Source: Candidatus Villigracilis vicinus
Lineage (GTDB): Bacteria; Chloroflexota; Anaerolineae; Anaerolineales; Villigracilaceae
Direction: 5' to 3'
DNA length: 64,000 nt
Assembly: GCA_016721315.1 (NCBI GenBank)
Contig: JADKIL010000003.1
Span: 496,001 to 560,000, forward strand
Below, in pieces: positions 7,764-15,040 of this stretch. The notes below the pieces were generated by a model. That model was not told the DNA's origin, did no database searches, and saw nothing but the letters and a program-made list of their open reading frames with translations. The position numbers were made by a program, and so were the translations under genes. How positions within the stretch are numbered: position 1 is the stretch's first letter; every line of letters starts with the position of its first letter.

Positions 7764-9377
7764 CTATTCTTTCAACAAGAAATCCCCGTCATTCAATACC
7801 CCCTCCAGGATCACTTTCACAGAATCGGATTTCACCAGTTCGTCCAAATCAAACGATTTTAACTTTGTTTGTGTCACACGCACCGAAGGCTCTAAAAACT
7901 CACCAAAGGGTAACGATGTTTTATATAATTGGAAATACAAGAATTGACGGGCATTGCGTTTAAACTCCGCGGGGACGTCAATACGTTCTGCCGTCAAAAA
8001 CTCTTTCATCTTGCGTCTAACATCATCCACCGTTTGCGGAAAGAAAACCGTGGGGTACTGCGTAAATCTCGCCTTGCCCGCACATAACACTGCCGCGCCC
8101 ATGATGGACGCTTCCAAACCGATCGTGGAATTGTAGATCATCACAAATTTGGATCTCTGAATCAACTCATAGGAACTCAACGCCTCACGCGGACTCACGA
8201 AGACGATATTCGCCTCTTTCTCTAGCTCGCGGCTGGCTGCCCATCCCTCAACCGTTTCGCGGCTGGATTTTCTCACCCTCGTCTCGTCAGGATGCGCGCG
8301 GATGACGAACAACGTGTCACGGTTCTCGCGGGCGATCTCCAAGACCATATCAAGCCAGTCGAACATATCTTCAAATACGGTGTTGGCGTGCGGTTGACTG
8401 GTATCAAAAATGACGTTGGTAAAGACAGGCACGATCTGCTTAAAGCCTGCCGCCTTTTTCAAGAAGGCTTCGTCCAAGCCTTTCATCTCCGCCCAAAATT
8501 TAACGCCTGCCATCGTAAAGTCGCCTTGGAAGCGTTTGGCAAGATAGGCATCGAGTTTGGCATTTTGCGCCTCGCTCAATTCAAAATCAGCAGGGATATG
8601 AATAGGATACGCCGTCGCTTCGCCGTCAGTGAAGTACGCCGTAGCAGGCTGCAAACCCACCTCATGGGTGATGACGCGCAGTCCGCGTTTTTGGGCGATA
8701 TACCGCGCTGTCGCTTCTGGGAAGAACTGCCCATTGAAAACCACTACAGCCCGAGGCTGAGTCTGATCGAGGAAAGCCGAGAACTTCTGCGCCACATTCC
8801 AGGCAGACAAAATATATTCACGCAAAAGATAGCGCGTATTTTCGTCATCGTTCAAGTGATGGATGCGTAATACCCAACGCAGACCGGGCAGGCAGAGCGC
8901 GCCAAGAGGAAGGTCTTGATGAGTGAAACGTGATAAGTGACTGATATCCAGATCTCGAATGGCATTCTCGATCTCAGAATCTCTTTGAAAGTCAAACCAA
9001 TTTACTTGTGTACCGGCTTGCTTGCCTGCTTGCACCCCCGCATACAACGCCTTGCTTTGCATAACACAGGATTTGCAAGGCATTTCCTTTTGTGGATTAT
9101 CGCGATTTGTTCCCAGCACACATTTACTCAAGCCTGAGTTGCAAGCAAAATACGCCACAGGGATGCCTTGCAAGCGCAATGCCCATGTAGTCAACAAATG
9201 AAAGCCGCTGTTCCAGGAAAGGTCATCAATGCCAGTGGAGGCTTTAAAAAAGACGACGGGTGCGCTGTTAGTTTTCGGTTCTTTGCGAGCCACCTCGCGT
9301 GCAACCGAAGCAACTTTAAGTAGAGTAAGTCTGCGGACAAGTCCGCGCTTAATGCGTTGGGTGAAGAATTCCTTCAT
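7764..9377 (-). CDS. Capsule polysaccharide biosynthesis-like (KpsS-like) GT-B protein
   Basis: 537 residues. The C-terminal half resembles the GT-B fold of capsule synthesis proteins: 'TLFVIRAHPDE' near 365-375, and 'YNSTIGLEASIMGAAVLCAG' near 446-465, matching the nucleotide-binding 'S-x-x-LEA' loop. Near the N terminus four cysteines (C79, C86, C101, C104) form a possible metal site, with 'GLSKCVLGT' and 'PCKSC'. KpsS/KpsC proteins add KDO to lipid anchors, but the acceptor here is unknown. A TACAAT box lies 9 nt before the ATG. A second KpsS-like protein is at 42994-44637. Confidence 0.6.
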   Translation of the reverse strand: MKEFFTQRIKRGLVRRLTLLKVASVAREVARKEPKTNSAPVVFFKASTGIDDLSWNSGFHLLTTWALRLQGIPVAYFACNSGLSKCVLGTNRDNPQKEMPCKSCVMQSKALYAGVQAGKQAGTQVNWFDFQRDSEIENAIRDLDISHLSRFTHQDLPLGALCLPGLRWVLRIHHLNDDENTRYLLREYILSAWNVAQKFSAFLDQTQPRAVVVFNGQFFPEATARYIAQKRGLRVITHEVGLQPATAYFTDGEATAYPIHIPADFELSEAQNAKLDAYLAKRFQGDFTMAGVKFWAEMKGLDEAFLKKAAGFKQIVPVFTNVIFDTSQPHANTVFEDMFDWLDMVLEIARENRDTLFVIRAHPDETRVRKSSRETVEGWAASRELEKEANIVFVSPREALSSYELIQRSKFVMIYNSTIGLEASIMGAAVLCAGKARFTQYPTVFFPQTVDDVRRKMKEFLTAERIDVPAEFKRNARQFLYFQLYKTSLPFGEFLEPSVRVTQTKLKSFDLDELVKSDSVKVILEGVLNDGDFLLKE

Positions 9378-9386
9378 GATTTGTAA

Positions 9387-9392
9387 ATTGTA
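9387..9392 (-). promoter_or_regulatory. -10 box, probably leaderless promoter
   Basis: TACAAT on the minus strand, 9 nt upstream of the ATG at 9377, with no Shine-Dalgarno between. Confidence 0.35.
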
Positions 9393-9411
9393 ACAGAGAG
9401 CAAAAGAACAA

Positions 9412-9439
9412 AAAAAGACCAGAATATTCCGGTCTTTTT
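9412..9439. terminator. Intrinsic terminator after sulfotransferase 2
   Basis: The stem AAAAAGACC/GGTCTTTTT encloses a palindromic GAATATTC core, with T/A runs on both sides. It lies 3 nt after the stop codon of the gene at 9443-10297 and just upstream of the next promoter. Confidence 0.85.
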
Positions 9440-9442
9440 GAA

Positions 9443-10297
9443 TTACCAGTTATTGTCTTTCTCGTAACCCAACTGCACCAGTAAATCTCCTGCCACATCT
9501 TTGAATAATTTCTTGTTTTCTTCGCTGAAATGCTGTGTCCAGCCGCCGGTTTTGCCAGAGCGGAATGTGTGACTCTTTTTCGGCTGAATGGCATCCACCA
9601 AGATCGACAATGCCTTTTCACGCGGAGTTGGGATCTTGTAACCTGTACTCTCCACCTCATCCAGCATGGACATAAGAGTCGCATCGCGGTTATTGATAAG
9701 ATCTTCAAAGCGGATGCACATCGTATTCTTTTGTTTCAACCATTGGAAGACGCCTTCGTAGCGCTGTTTGACGCTGACCATCTTCAGCCCGTCACGATCA
9801 ATGCCGGTAATGGCAACATTGAGTCTCGCCTCAAAATCGGGCAGGGAATTGTAGTAGTCGTGCATGCCGTGCTCTTCGTGCATATCGGTCGCAAAGAAGA
9901 CTTGTGAGACGAGCATATCTCTTGGGTCACGATAAATGAAAAAGTTGACGCGCCCGTCCGAGGTCAGGAAAGAGGCGTTTTCTGGCGTGGCATCCACATA
10001 ACCCCAGCTAATGACTCCATTCGGCACAGATCTTAAATCTGTAAAAATATCGTCTGCGGTCCGTCGTCCGCCGTCTTTTTTTATCGTACGGATCGGGTCT
10101 GCATCCACATATTTGTACGGCATGATCTGGGTGAAGCCGTTCATCACCTGCAACAGCAAATGTGAACCGCTCTTCGGTTTTGAGTTCGCAAAGATGGGTG
10201 GAGCATCGTTAAAAGAAAACCGCTTCCAGCGCCAGATGGCTTGGGCGGTCTTTCCATATGGACGGAGTGCGCGGCGGAGTGTTTGTTTAATTCCCAT
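9443..10297 (-). CDS. PAPS-dependent sulfotransferase 2
   Basis: 284 residues. 'SKPKSGSHLLLQ' (39-50) is the 5'-phosphosulfate loop and 'YRDPRDMLVS' (122-131) the 3'-phosphate motif. 'TFRSGKTGGWTQHFS' and the C-terminal 'LGYEKDNNW' match sulfotransferase 1, so the two are recent paralogues. It should transfer sulfate from PAPS onto a sugar of the glycan. The neighbouring NeuB-type gene lies upstream, separated by a GGGGCG-type palindrome, and a terminator follows. Confidence 0.85.
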   Translation of the reverse strand: MGIKQTLRRALRPYGKTAQAIWRWKRFSFNDAPPIFANSKPKSGSHLLLQVMNGFTQIMPYKYVDADPIRTIKKDGGRRTADDIFTDLRSVPNGVISWGYVDATPENASFLTSDGRVNFFIYRDPRDMLVSQVFFATDMHEEHGMHDYYNSLPDFEARLNVAITGIDRDGLKMVSVKQRYEGVFQWLKQKNTMCIRFEDLINNRDATLMSMLDEVESTGYKIPTPREKALSILVDAIQPKKSHTFRSGKTGGWTQHFSEENKKLFKDVAGDLLVQLGYEKDNNW

Positions 10298-10309
10298 AAT
10301 TCAATAAGC

Positions 10310-10336
10310 GTAGGGGCGAGGTACCCTCGCCCCTAC
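10310..10336. repeat. GGGGCG-armed palindrome, copy 1
   Basis: Perfect 12-bp arms (GTAGGGGCGAGG) around a TAC centre, between the NeuB-type gene and sulfotransferase 2. Related palindromes lie at 18003-18047 and 32133-32158. It may end transcription of the NeuB-type gene, but no strong T-run follows. Confidence 0.75.
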
Positions 10337-10344
10337 AAAATTCT

Positions 10345-11226
10345 TTATTCGTTCCCTACACGGCGAAGTTTCTTCATTGGAGCTTTTTCAGATTCATACA
10401 CACGCTTCACGCCATCGCCGAGCCCGGCTTCGGTCACACGAATGTATTTGACCAGCTTTTCAAAACCACCGGGTTCCACAGAGGCGGCATGGTCACTGCC
10501 CCACATGGCGCGGTCCAGAGTGATGTGGCGCTCTACTGAGCAGGCGCCCAGCGCCACTGCCACCGCAGAAGGCACAAGCCCGGTTTCATGCCCAGAATAC
10601 CCGATCGGGTTATTAGGAAATTCCTTGCGCAAGGTTTCGATCATTCTGAGATTTAATTCTTCCGGCTCACAAGGATAGGTGCTGGTGCAGTGCATGATGA
10701 CAAGGTTATCTTCACCAACAGCATTCACACCCTTATGGATTTGTTCCATGGTGGACATGCCCGTGGAAATGATGACCGGCTTGCCAGTTTGGCGCACATA
10801 CTTGAGAAGGTTATGGTCTGTTAATGATGCTGATGGAACTTTATAAGCCGGAGTTTCAAATTTCTCCATAAAATCCACCGAGGGTTCATCCCATACGGAG
10901 ACCATCCAATCGATGCCTTTTTCTTTGCAATAGCGGTCGATCTCGCGATATTGCTCTTCGTTGAATTCCACTTTATAACGATAATCCAAATAGGTAATGT
11001 AGCCCCAGGGCGTCTCACGCATTTGTTTCTGCTGTTCAGGCGGGGTACAAACTTCGGGTGTGCGCTTCTGGAATTTCACTGCATCCGCCCCGGCATGCAC
11101 GGCAGCGTCAATGATCTTCTTGGCGATATCAAGATCGCCGTTATGGTTGAGCCCGATCTCAGCAATAATATATGCGGGGTGCCCATCACCCATCATTCGG
11201 TTTCCAAATTTTATTTCACGAGTCAT
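10345..11226 (-). CDS. neuB: N-acetylneuraminate synthase-family enzyme, short form without SAF domain
   Basis: 294 residues from the ATG at 11226, chosen because AGGAG lies 7 nt upstream; the open frame extends further without support. 'YIIAEIGLNHNGD', 'AGADAVKFQKR', 'KVPSASLTDHNLL' and 'VIISTGMSTMEQI' are the TIM-barrel signatures of NeuB, which condenses phosphoenolpyruvate with an N-acyl-mannosamine-type sugar to give a nonulosonic acid. 'GYSGHETG' and 'ERHITLDRAMWGSDH' hold the metal and phosphate ligands. The C-terminal antifreeze-like SAF domain of classical NeuB is missing, whereas the second copy at 34084-35151 has it. It lies just after the fused NeuA-like gene. Confidence 0.85.
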   Translation of the reverse strand: MTREIKFGNRMMGDGHPAYIIAEIGLNHNGDLDIAKKIIDAAVHAGADAVKFQKRTPEVCTPPEQQKQMRETPWGYITYLDYRYKVEFNEEQYREIDRYCKEKGIDWMVSVWDEPSVDFMEKFETPAYKVPSASLTDHNLLKYVRQTGKPVIISTGMSTMEQIHKGVNAVGEDNLVIMHCTSTYPCEPEELNLRMIETLRKEFPNNPIGYSGHETGLVPSAVAVALGACSVERHITLDRAMWGSDHAASVEPGGFEKLVKYIRVTEAGLGDGVKRVYESEKAPMKKLRRVGNE

Positions 11227-11286
11227 TTGATCTCCTAATTTTTTACGCAGTCTGCGCCACATAATATGGGGTCGCAATGCTTAATT

Positions 11287-12507
11287 CTACTTTAATCGTG
11301 CCAATACCATCTCACACATTTCACGGATAGCCCCCCGCCCACCGCCCTTCGTCAACACATGATCAGCCGCGCGGATCACTTCAGGATATGCATCTGCCAC
11401 AGCCACAGACCAACCTGCCACTTCAAAGCAAGGCAGGTCATTCAGGTCATTACCAATATAGATGACATCTTCCGCCCGAACTTTTTTCTGCTCGAGGACT
11501 TCGCGCATCACACGACCTTTGTCCTGCAAGCCCACCCCATGAATTGCCTCCACCCCCATCTTTTTCGCACGCGCCTTCACCACCGGGTTCGGTTCCGAAG
11601 AGAGGATCATCACTTCCACCCCATTTTCGCGCAGGGTTTTGATATGCATACTGTCACTGCGCGAGGCAGCGACGGTCTCTTTTCCATTCTCGTCGGTAAG
11701 GACAAGGTTATCGGTCACAACACCATCAAAATCACAGATGATCATCTTGACCGCTTCAGGCATGGGACGGCGTTGTTTTCCCGGCGAGACAACATCCAAT
11801 CCGCTGTAAATGACAGCTTCGTACTTTGCCCAGTCCTGAAGTGTATCAATATCCACTGTATATTTCGGGTCAATCACCAACGGATAGATGACATTGCCCG
11901 TCAGCGATTTCTTTTCGACGATCGTAGCCGTACGAATGGCATCGATATGCCCCGTCTGCCAATAAACCGGGGGCAGGATCTGACGCGGTGCATTGTAAGG
12001 CTCTGCAATGCCGGGGACTTCGAGTAACTGCCCCAGCGGTCGTTCCTCGCCGTTGAAGCGCCACATCTTAAAAGGGTTCTGGGCTGCTGGCACCACACCG
12101 CGCACACAATCCGCATCGGGATGATCCAACAGGATGTTGATCGCATCATCCACCATCGTCCGCGGGCGAATGGGCGAAGTTGGGCGCAATTGCACTACGA
12201 TTTTGGGGTGGTACCCTTCGATCTCTTCCAGCCACTTAAGCGCATGTTCAAAGACAGGCAGATCGGTGGTCTTGTCCTGTGCCAATTCCTCGGGACGAAG
12301 GAATGGTGTCTCCGCACCCCAGGCACGCGCAACTTCTGCGATCTCTTCGTCGTCGGTTGAGACGATGATACGCGTCACCAGGCTGGAACGCTTCGCTGCG
12401 GCGATGCTCCACGCAATGAGGGGATATCCCGCAAAGTTGCGGATATTCTTGCGCGGAATTCCTTTTGAGCCGCCGCGCGCGGGAATGATGGCGAGGATAT
12501 TGGTCAT
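11287..12507 (-). CDS. neuA: Acylneuraminate cytidylyltransferase fused to a KdsC-like HAD phosphatase
   Basis: 406 residues in two parts. Residues 1-235: 'IIPARGGSKGIPRKN' and 'QLRPTSPIRP' are the CMP-NeuNAc synthetase nucleotide- and sugar-binding motifs. Residues about 250-406: 'ICDFDGVVTDN' (DxD nucleophile), 'ILSSEPN' and 'IGNDLNDLPC' form a complete KdsC-type HAD phosphatase. The fusion could remove the 9-phosphate from a nonulosonate phosphate and then activate the product with CTP. The similar order in animal CMAS proteins is noted from family knowledge. It is upstream of the NeuB-type gene on the same strand. Its start borders a 7-mer array. Confidence 0.9.
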   Translation of the reverse strand: MTNILAIIPARGGSKGIPRKNIRNFAGYPLIAWSIAAAKRSSLVTRIIVSTDDEEIAEVARAWGAETPFLRPEELAQDKTTDLPVFEHALKWLEEIEGYHPKIVVQLRPTSPIRPRTMVDDAINILLDHPDADCVRGVVPAAQNPFKMWRFNGEERPLGQLLEVPGIAEPYNAPRQILPPVYWQTGHIDAIRTATIVEKKSLTGNVIYPLVIDPKYTVDIDTLQDWAKYEAVIYSGLDVVSPGKQRRPMPEAVKMIICDFDGVVTDNLVLTDENGKETVAASRSDSMHIKTLRENGVEVMILSSEPNPVVKARAKKMGVEAIHGVGLQDKGRVMREVLEQKKVRAEDVIYIGNDLNDLPCFEVAGWSVAVADAYPEVIRAADHVLTKGGGRGAIREMCEMVLARLK

Positions 12508-12514
12508 AAATTCT

Positions 12515-12563
12515 CGATATTCGCAACTCGATCTTCGACATTCGTCAACCGAATATCGAAGAC
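12515..12563. repeat. Degenerate 7-mer tandem array (CGNNNNT type)
   Basis: Seven heptamers with CG at a strict 7-nt period, such as CGATATT and CGCAACT. It fills the space between the SDR gene's stop and the NeuA-KdsC start. The array at 28925-29008 shares the CGATATT-CGCAACT pair. Confidence 0.75.
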
Positions 12564-12577
12564 TGGATTATTGTTCT

Positions 12578-13405
12578 TTACCAGGCCGTCCAACCGCCGT
12601 CCACGATGACGTTGTTGCCGGTCATATACGAAGAGGCTTCAGATGCCAGGAAAAGCAAAGCCCCGTTCATTTCATCCTTTTTCGCCATGCGACCGAGGAT
12701 GGTCTTGGCGGAATAATTCTTGACGAAATACTCTTCGTGGTTGTTATACACACCACCCGGGGTAAGGGCATTGACGCGAATTTCCGTCTCGGCATAGTAG
12801 GCGGCAAGGTACTTGGTAAAACCCATCACACCCGCTTTGGTGGTGGTGTAATAGGCGGGTTTATAGGCCACACGCTTGCCATCTTTGATGTAAATGCGTT
12901 GGTCGGGTCCATTCAAACCATAGGTTGAACAGATATTGATAATGCTGCCTTTTTTGCCCTGAGCAACCATCTGCTTGACACTAGCTTGGGTGGTGAGGAA
13001 CATGCCGGTCAAGTTGACGTTGAGAGCCGCTTGCCAATCAGCAAGTGGATAATCTTCGAAGGCGCCGGGAGCGATTCCTTTTTCTGCGGCGGTGGGGTCA
13101 AACTTGGGGTCAAGCGCGGCGGAGTTGACAAGAATATCGAGGCGGCCGTATTGCTTCACGGTTTCAGCGACCAGCTCCCGGGTCGATTCGAGGCGGGTCA
13201 CGTCGAGAGGAAACGCCATCGCGGTATATCCGGCTTCGGTGAGTCGAGTCGCGGTCTTGCCAGCAAAATCCATGTTGAGGTCTGCGGCAACAACGGCGGC
13301 GCCTGCTTCTGCAAGGGTCTTGCAGAATTCATAGCCCAACTGTCCGCCGCCGCCGGTGACGACTGCAACGCGATCTTTCAAATTGAATTTATCGAAAATG
13401 GTCAT
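12578..13405 (-). CDS. Short-chain dehydrogenase/reductase
   Basis: 275 residues with the full SDR signature: 'VTGGGGQLG' (cofactor-binding Gly motif) near 16-24, 'VNSAA' near 92-96, catalytic Ser in 'NICSTYG', 'YYTTTK' (YxxxK) near 184-189 and 'PGGVYN'. SDRs reduce or oxidise a hydroxyl/keto group with NAD(P)H. It is first in the run SDR, NeuA-KdsC, NeuB, so it may act on a nonulosonic acid or its hexose precursor; this is inference. AAGGA about 7 nt before the ATG supports the start. Confidence 0.85.
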   Translation of the reverse strand: MTIFDKFNLKDRVAVVTGGGGQLGYEFCKTLAEAGAAVVAADLNMDFAGKTATRLTEAGYTAMAFPLDVTRLESTRELVAETVKQYGRLDILVNSAALDPKFDPTAAEKGIAPGAFEDYPLADWQAALNVNLTGMFLTTQASVKQMVAQGKKGSIINICSTYGLNGPDQRIYIKDGKRVAYKPAYYTTTKAGVMGFTKYLAAYYAETEIRVNALTPGGVYNNHEEYFVKNYSAKTILGRMAKKDEMNGALLFLASEASSYMTGNNVIVDGGWTAW

Positions 13406-13442
13406 ATAGGTTCCTTTTGAGTAGCGCGAAGTTTATTTCGCG

Positions 13443-14990
13443 TTATGGAAAAGCGGTATAGATTTTATCGCCTTGTTTGTTAACGGCGAGATATAACCCA
13501 TCAGCAAGAATGACATAGACCGATTGTACTTCCACATCTTGCGAATCCACATCGAACAACGCCAGCACAGCTTCACCGGAAAGCACATCGGCTTGAAGCT
13601 CGGCGACCCCTTCATCAAATCGCCCGCGCGGCAGACCAGTGACGGGGTCTACAAGGTCAGGCAATACGTAACCGGGGTGCTTCGTATAAAGATAAACCGG
13701 CGCAGTCTCATTGGAATAGATACGCGTACCTTCAGGCAGTTCTGCAAGAAATTTCATCGCTTCCGAGTCGAACCACTGGAAGGATGCATATCCCTGTCCG
13801 CCTTTGCGAAGTTGGGTGAGGGTATTGGTGAAGCCGGAAAGGGAGAAAACGAAGACAGCCAGAGTCAGGAGAACTACACTCGTTTTTTGTTTTCGCCAAA
13901 GCCAATAACCAGAATAGACCAGCATAATAAGCAGGCTGACGTAAACCGGCGCAACGATACGAAGCTGGAATTTAGTACTGGCATCAAACAGCGTCATCGA
14001 AGAAAGGATCGATGCAAGATAGCCGAAGATATATAACGTACTGATAAAAGAAAGCACTTCAGGAGCTTGTAGCGAGGGATCCGTGAACTTCTTCAGTCCT
14101 TTGAATACAATCCAAACCAACAAAACCAAAAGGAGACCAAAAAGAATAACAGCAAACATGTTCGGGATTTTGATCAGAGTCTTTCGCCATTCTTCAATAG
14201 GCAAAATAAAGGAAGCGAAATTGGAAATTCCAAGTTGAATATTTTCGGAGGTAATCGGGTGATAGACCAGTTTGCGATTGGTGGCGTTATCGGTCAACAA
14301 GCGATTACGAATTGCCCAGGCAAGGGCAAAGGGAATAAACCCTGCCAGGAAGATGCCCGCGCTGGAGAGGCGTTTCTTCCAAGTATCTTGAAGGATAAAG
14401 AGTGAAACAAGAAAAGTTGCAAGGAGAGCAAGACCTGCATAACGTGTCAGATAAGCAAATGACGTTAATACACCCGCGAATAATAAAAATTTAATTGCAG
14501 ATTCTTCACGAGCAAAGTAATGAGAGAAAGCCAGGAACGCCGCCAGTGTAAAGAAGATATACAGCGGTTCGCTCATTGCCGTGGTGTGAATGCGAAAAAG
14601 TTCCCCATTTACCAAAAATAGAGCAGCCAATACAAGACCGGCGACTCTTGAACTGGTCATACGCCAGCCAACAAGCCCCAGTAAAAAAATATTTACGCCA
14701 AACGCCAACGCATTGACAAAACGCGTGCCGCGTAAAGGGTCGAGCCCACTTAAGCCGACAAATGCGAGAATGGCAGAAAAACCGGGTGGGAAATGTGTAA
14801 CCGGCTGGTTCGATGCCAGCCACGCTTCACGGTAGCCTTGTCCGGCAAGGATGCTTCTCGCCCCGGCAATATAGCCAATGGAATCATCCAGGAGCCCCAG
14901 CCCTTGCGGAGTCGCATAGAGGATGAGAAAGGTTCCTGAAAGGGAAAGCAGGCTGAGAATTAAGAATGAAGCGTAAGGGGGTTTGGTCAT
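13443..14990 (-). CDS. Polytopic membrane protein, GT-C (PMT/ArnT-like) glycosyltransferase candidate
   Basis: 515 residues, about ten to twelve hydrophobic helices. After the first helix (about 7-26) comes 'GLLDDSIGYIAGARSIL' (32-48), the outer loop with the acidic pair typical of GT-C enzymes, then 'THFPPGFS' near 65-72. The C-terminal 100 residues are soluble. GT-C enzymes use lipid-linked sugars outside the membrane. Donor and acceptor are unknown. A 35-bp palindrome sits 9-43 nt upstream of the start. Confidence 0.7.
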   Translation of the reverse strand: MTKPPYASFLILSLLSLSGTFLILYATPQGLGLLDDSIGYIAGARSILAGQGYREAWLASNQPVTHFPPGFSAILAFVGLSGLDPLRGTRFVNALAFGVNIFLLGLVGWRMTSSRVAGLVLAALFLVNGELFRIHTTAMSEPLYIFFTLAAFLAFSHYFAREESAIKFLLFAGVLTSFAYLTRYAGLALLATFLVSLFILQDTWKKRLSSAGIFLAGFIPFALAWAIRNRLLTDNATNRKLVYHPITSENIQLGISNFASFILPIEEWRKTLIKIPNMFAVILFGLLLVLLVWIVFKGLKKFTDPSLQAPEVLSFISTLYIFGYLASILSSMTLFDASTKFQLRIVAPVYVSLLIMLVYSGYWLWRKQKTSVVLLTLAVFVFSLSGFTNTLTQLRKGGQGYASFQWFDSEAMKFLAELPEGTRIYSNETAPVYLYTKHPGYVLPDLVDPVTGLPRGRFDEGVAELQADVLSGEAVLALFDVDSQDVEVQSVYVILADGLYLAVNKQGDKIYTAFP

Positions 14991-14998
14991 ACAAAGAA

Positions 14999-15033
14999 CA
15001 AGTGACAGTCACCTTTAAGGTGACTGTCACTTG
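14999..15033. repeat. 35-bp perfect palindrome between sat-cysC and the GT-C gene
   Basis: 17-bp arms (CAAGTGACAGTCACCTT) around a single T. It lies 7 nt after the sat-cysC stop, so it may act as a weak terminator or mRNA-end stabiliser. No strong T-run follows in either direction. The perfect symmetry also fits a small mobile palindrome. Confidence 0.8.
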
Positions 15034-15040
15034 CATCAGA

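Noticed and set aside
11227..11277. Upstream start for the short NeuB (adds 17 residues)
   Set aside because: The added residues do not match the family, and a good AGGAG lies 7 nt before the ATG at 11226.
12578..13405. FabG-type fatty-acid reductase
   Set aside because: The catalytic triad fits any classical SDR, but the position beside NeuA-KdsC and NeuB argues for a sugar substrate; no acyl-carrier gene is near.
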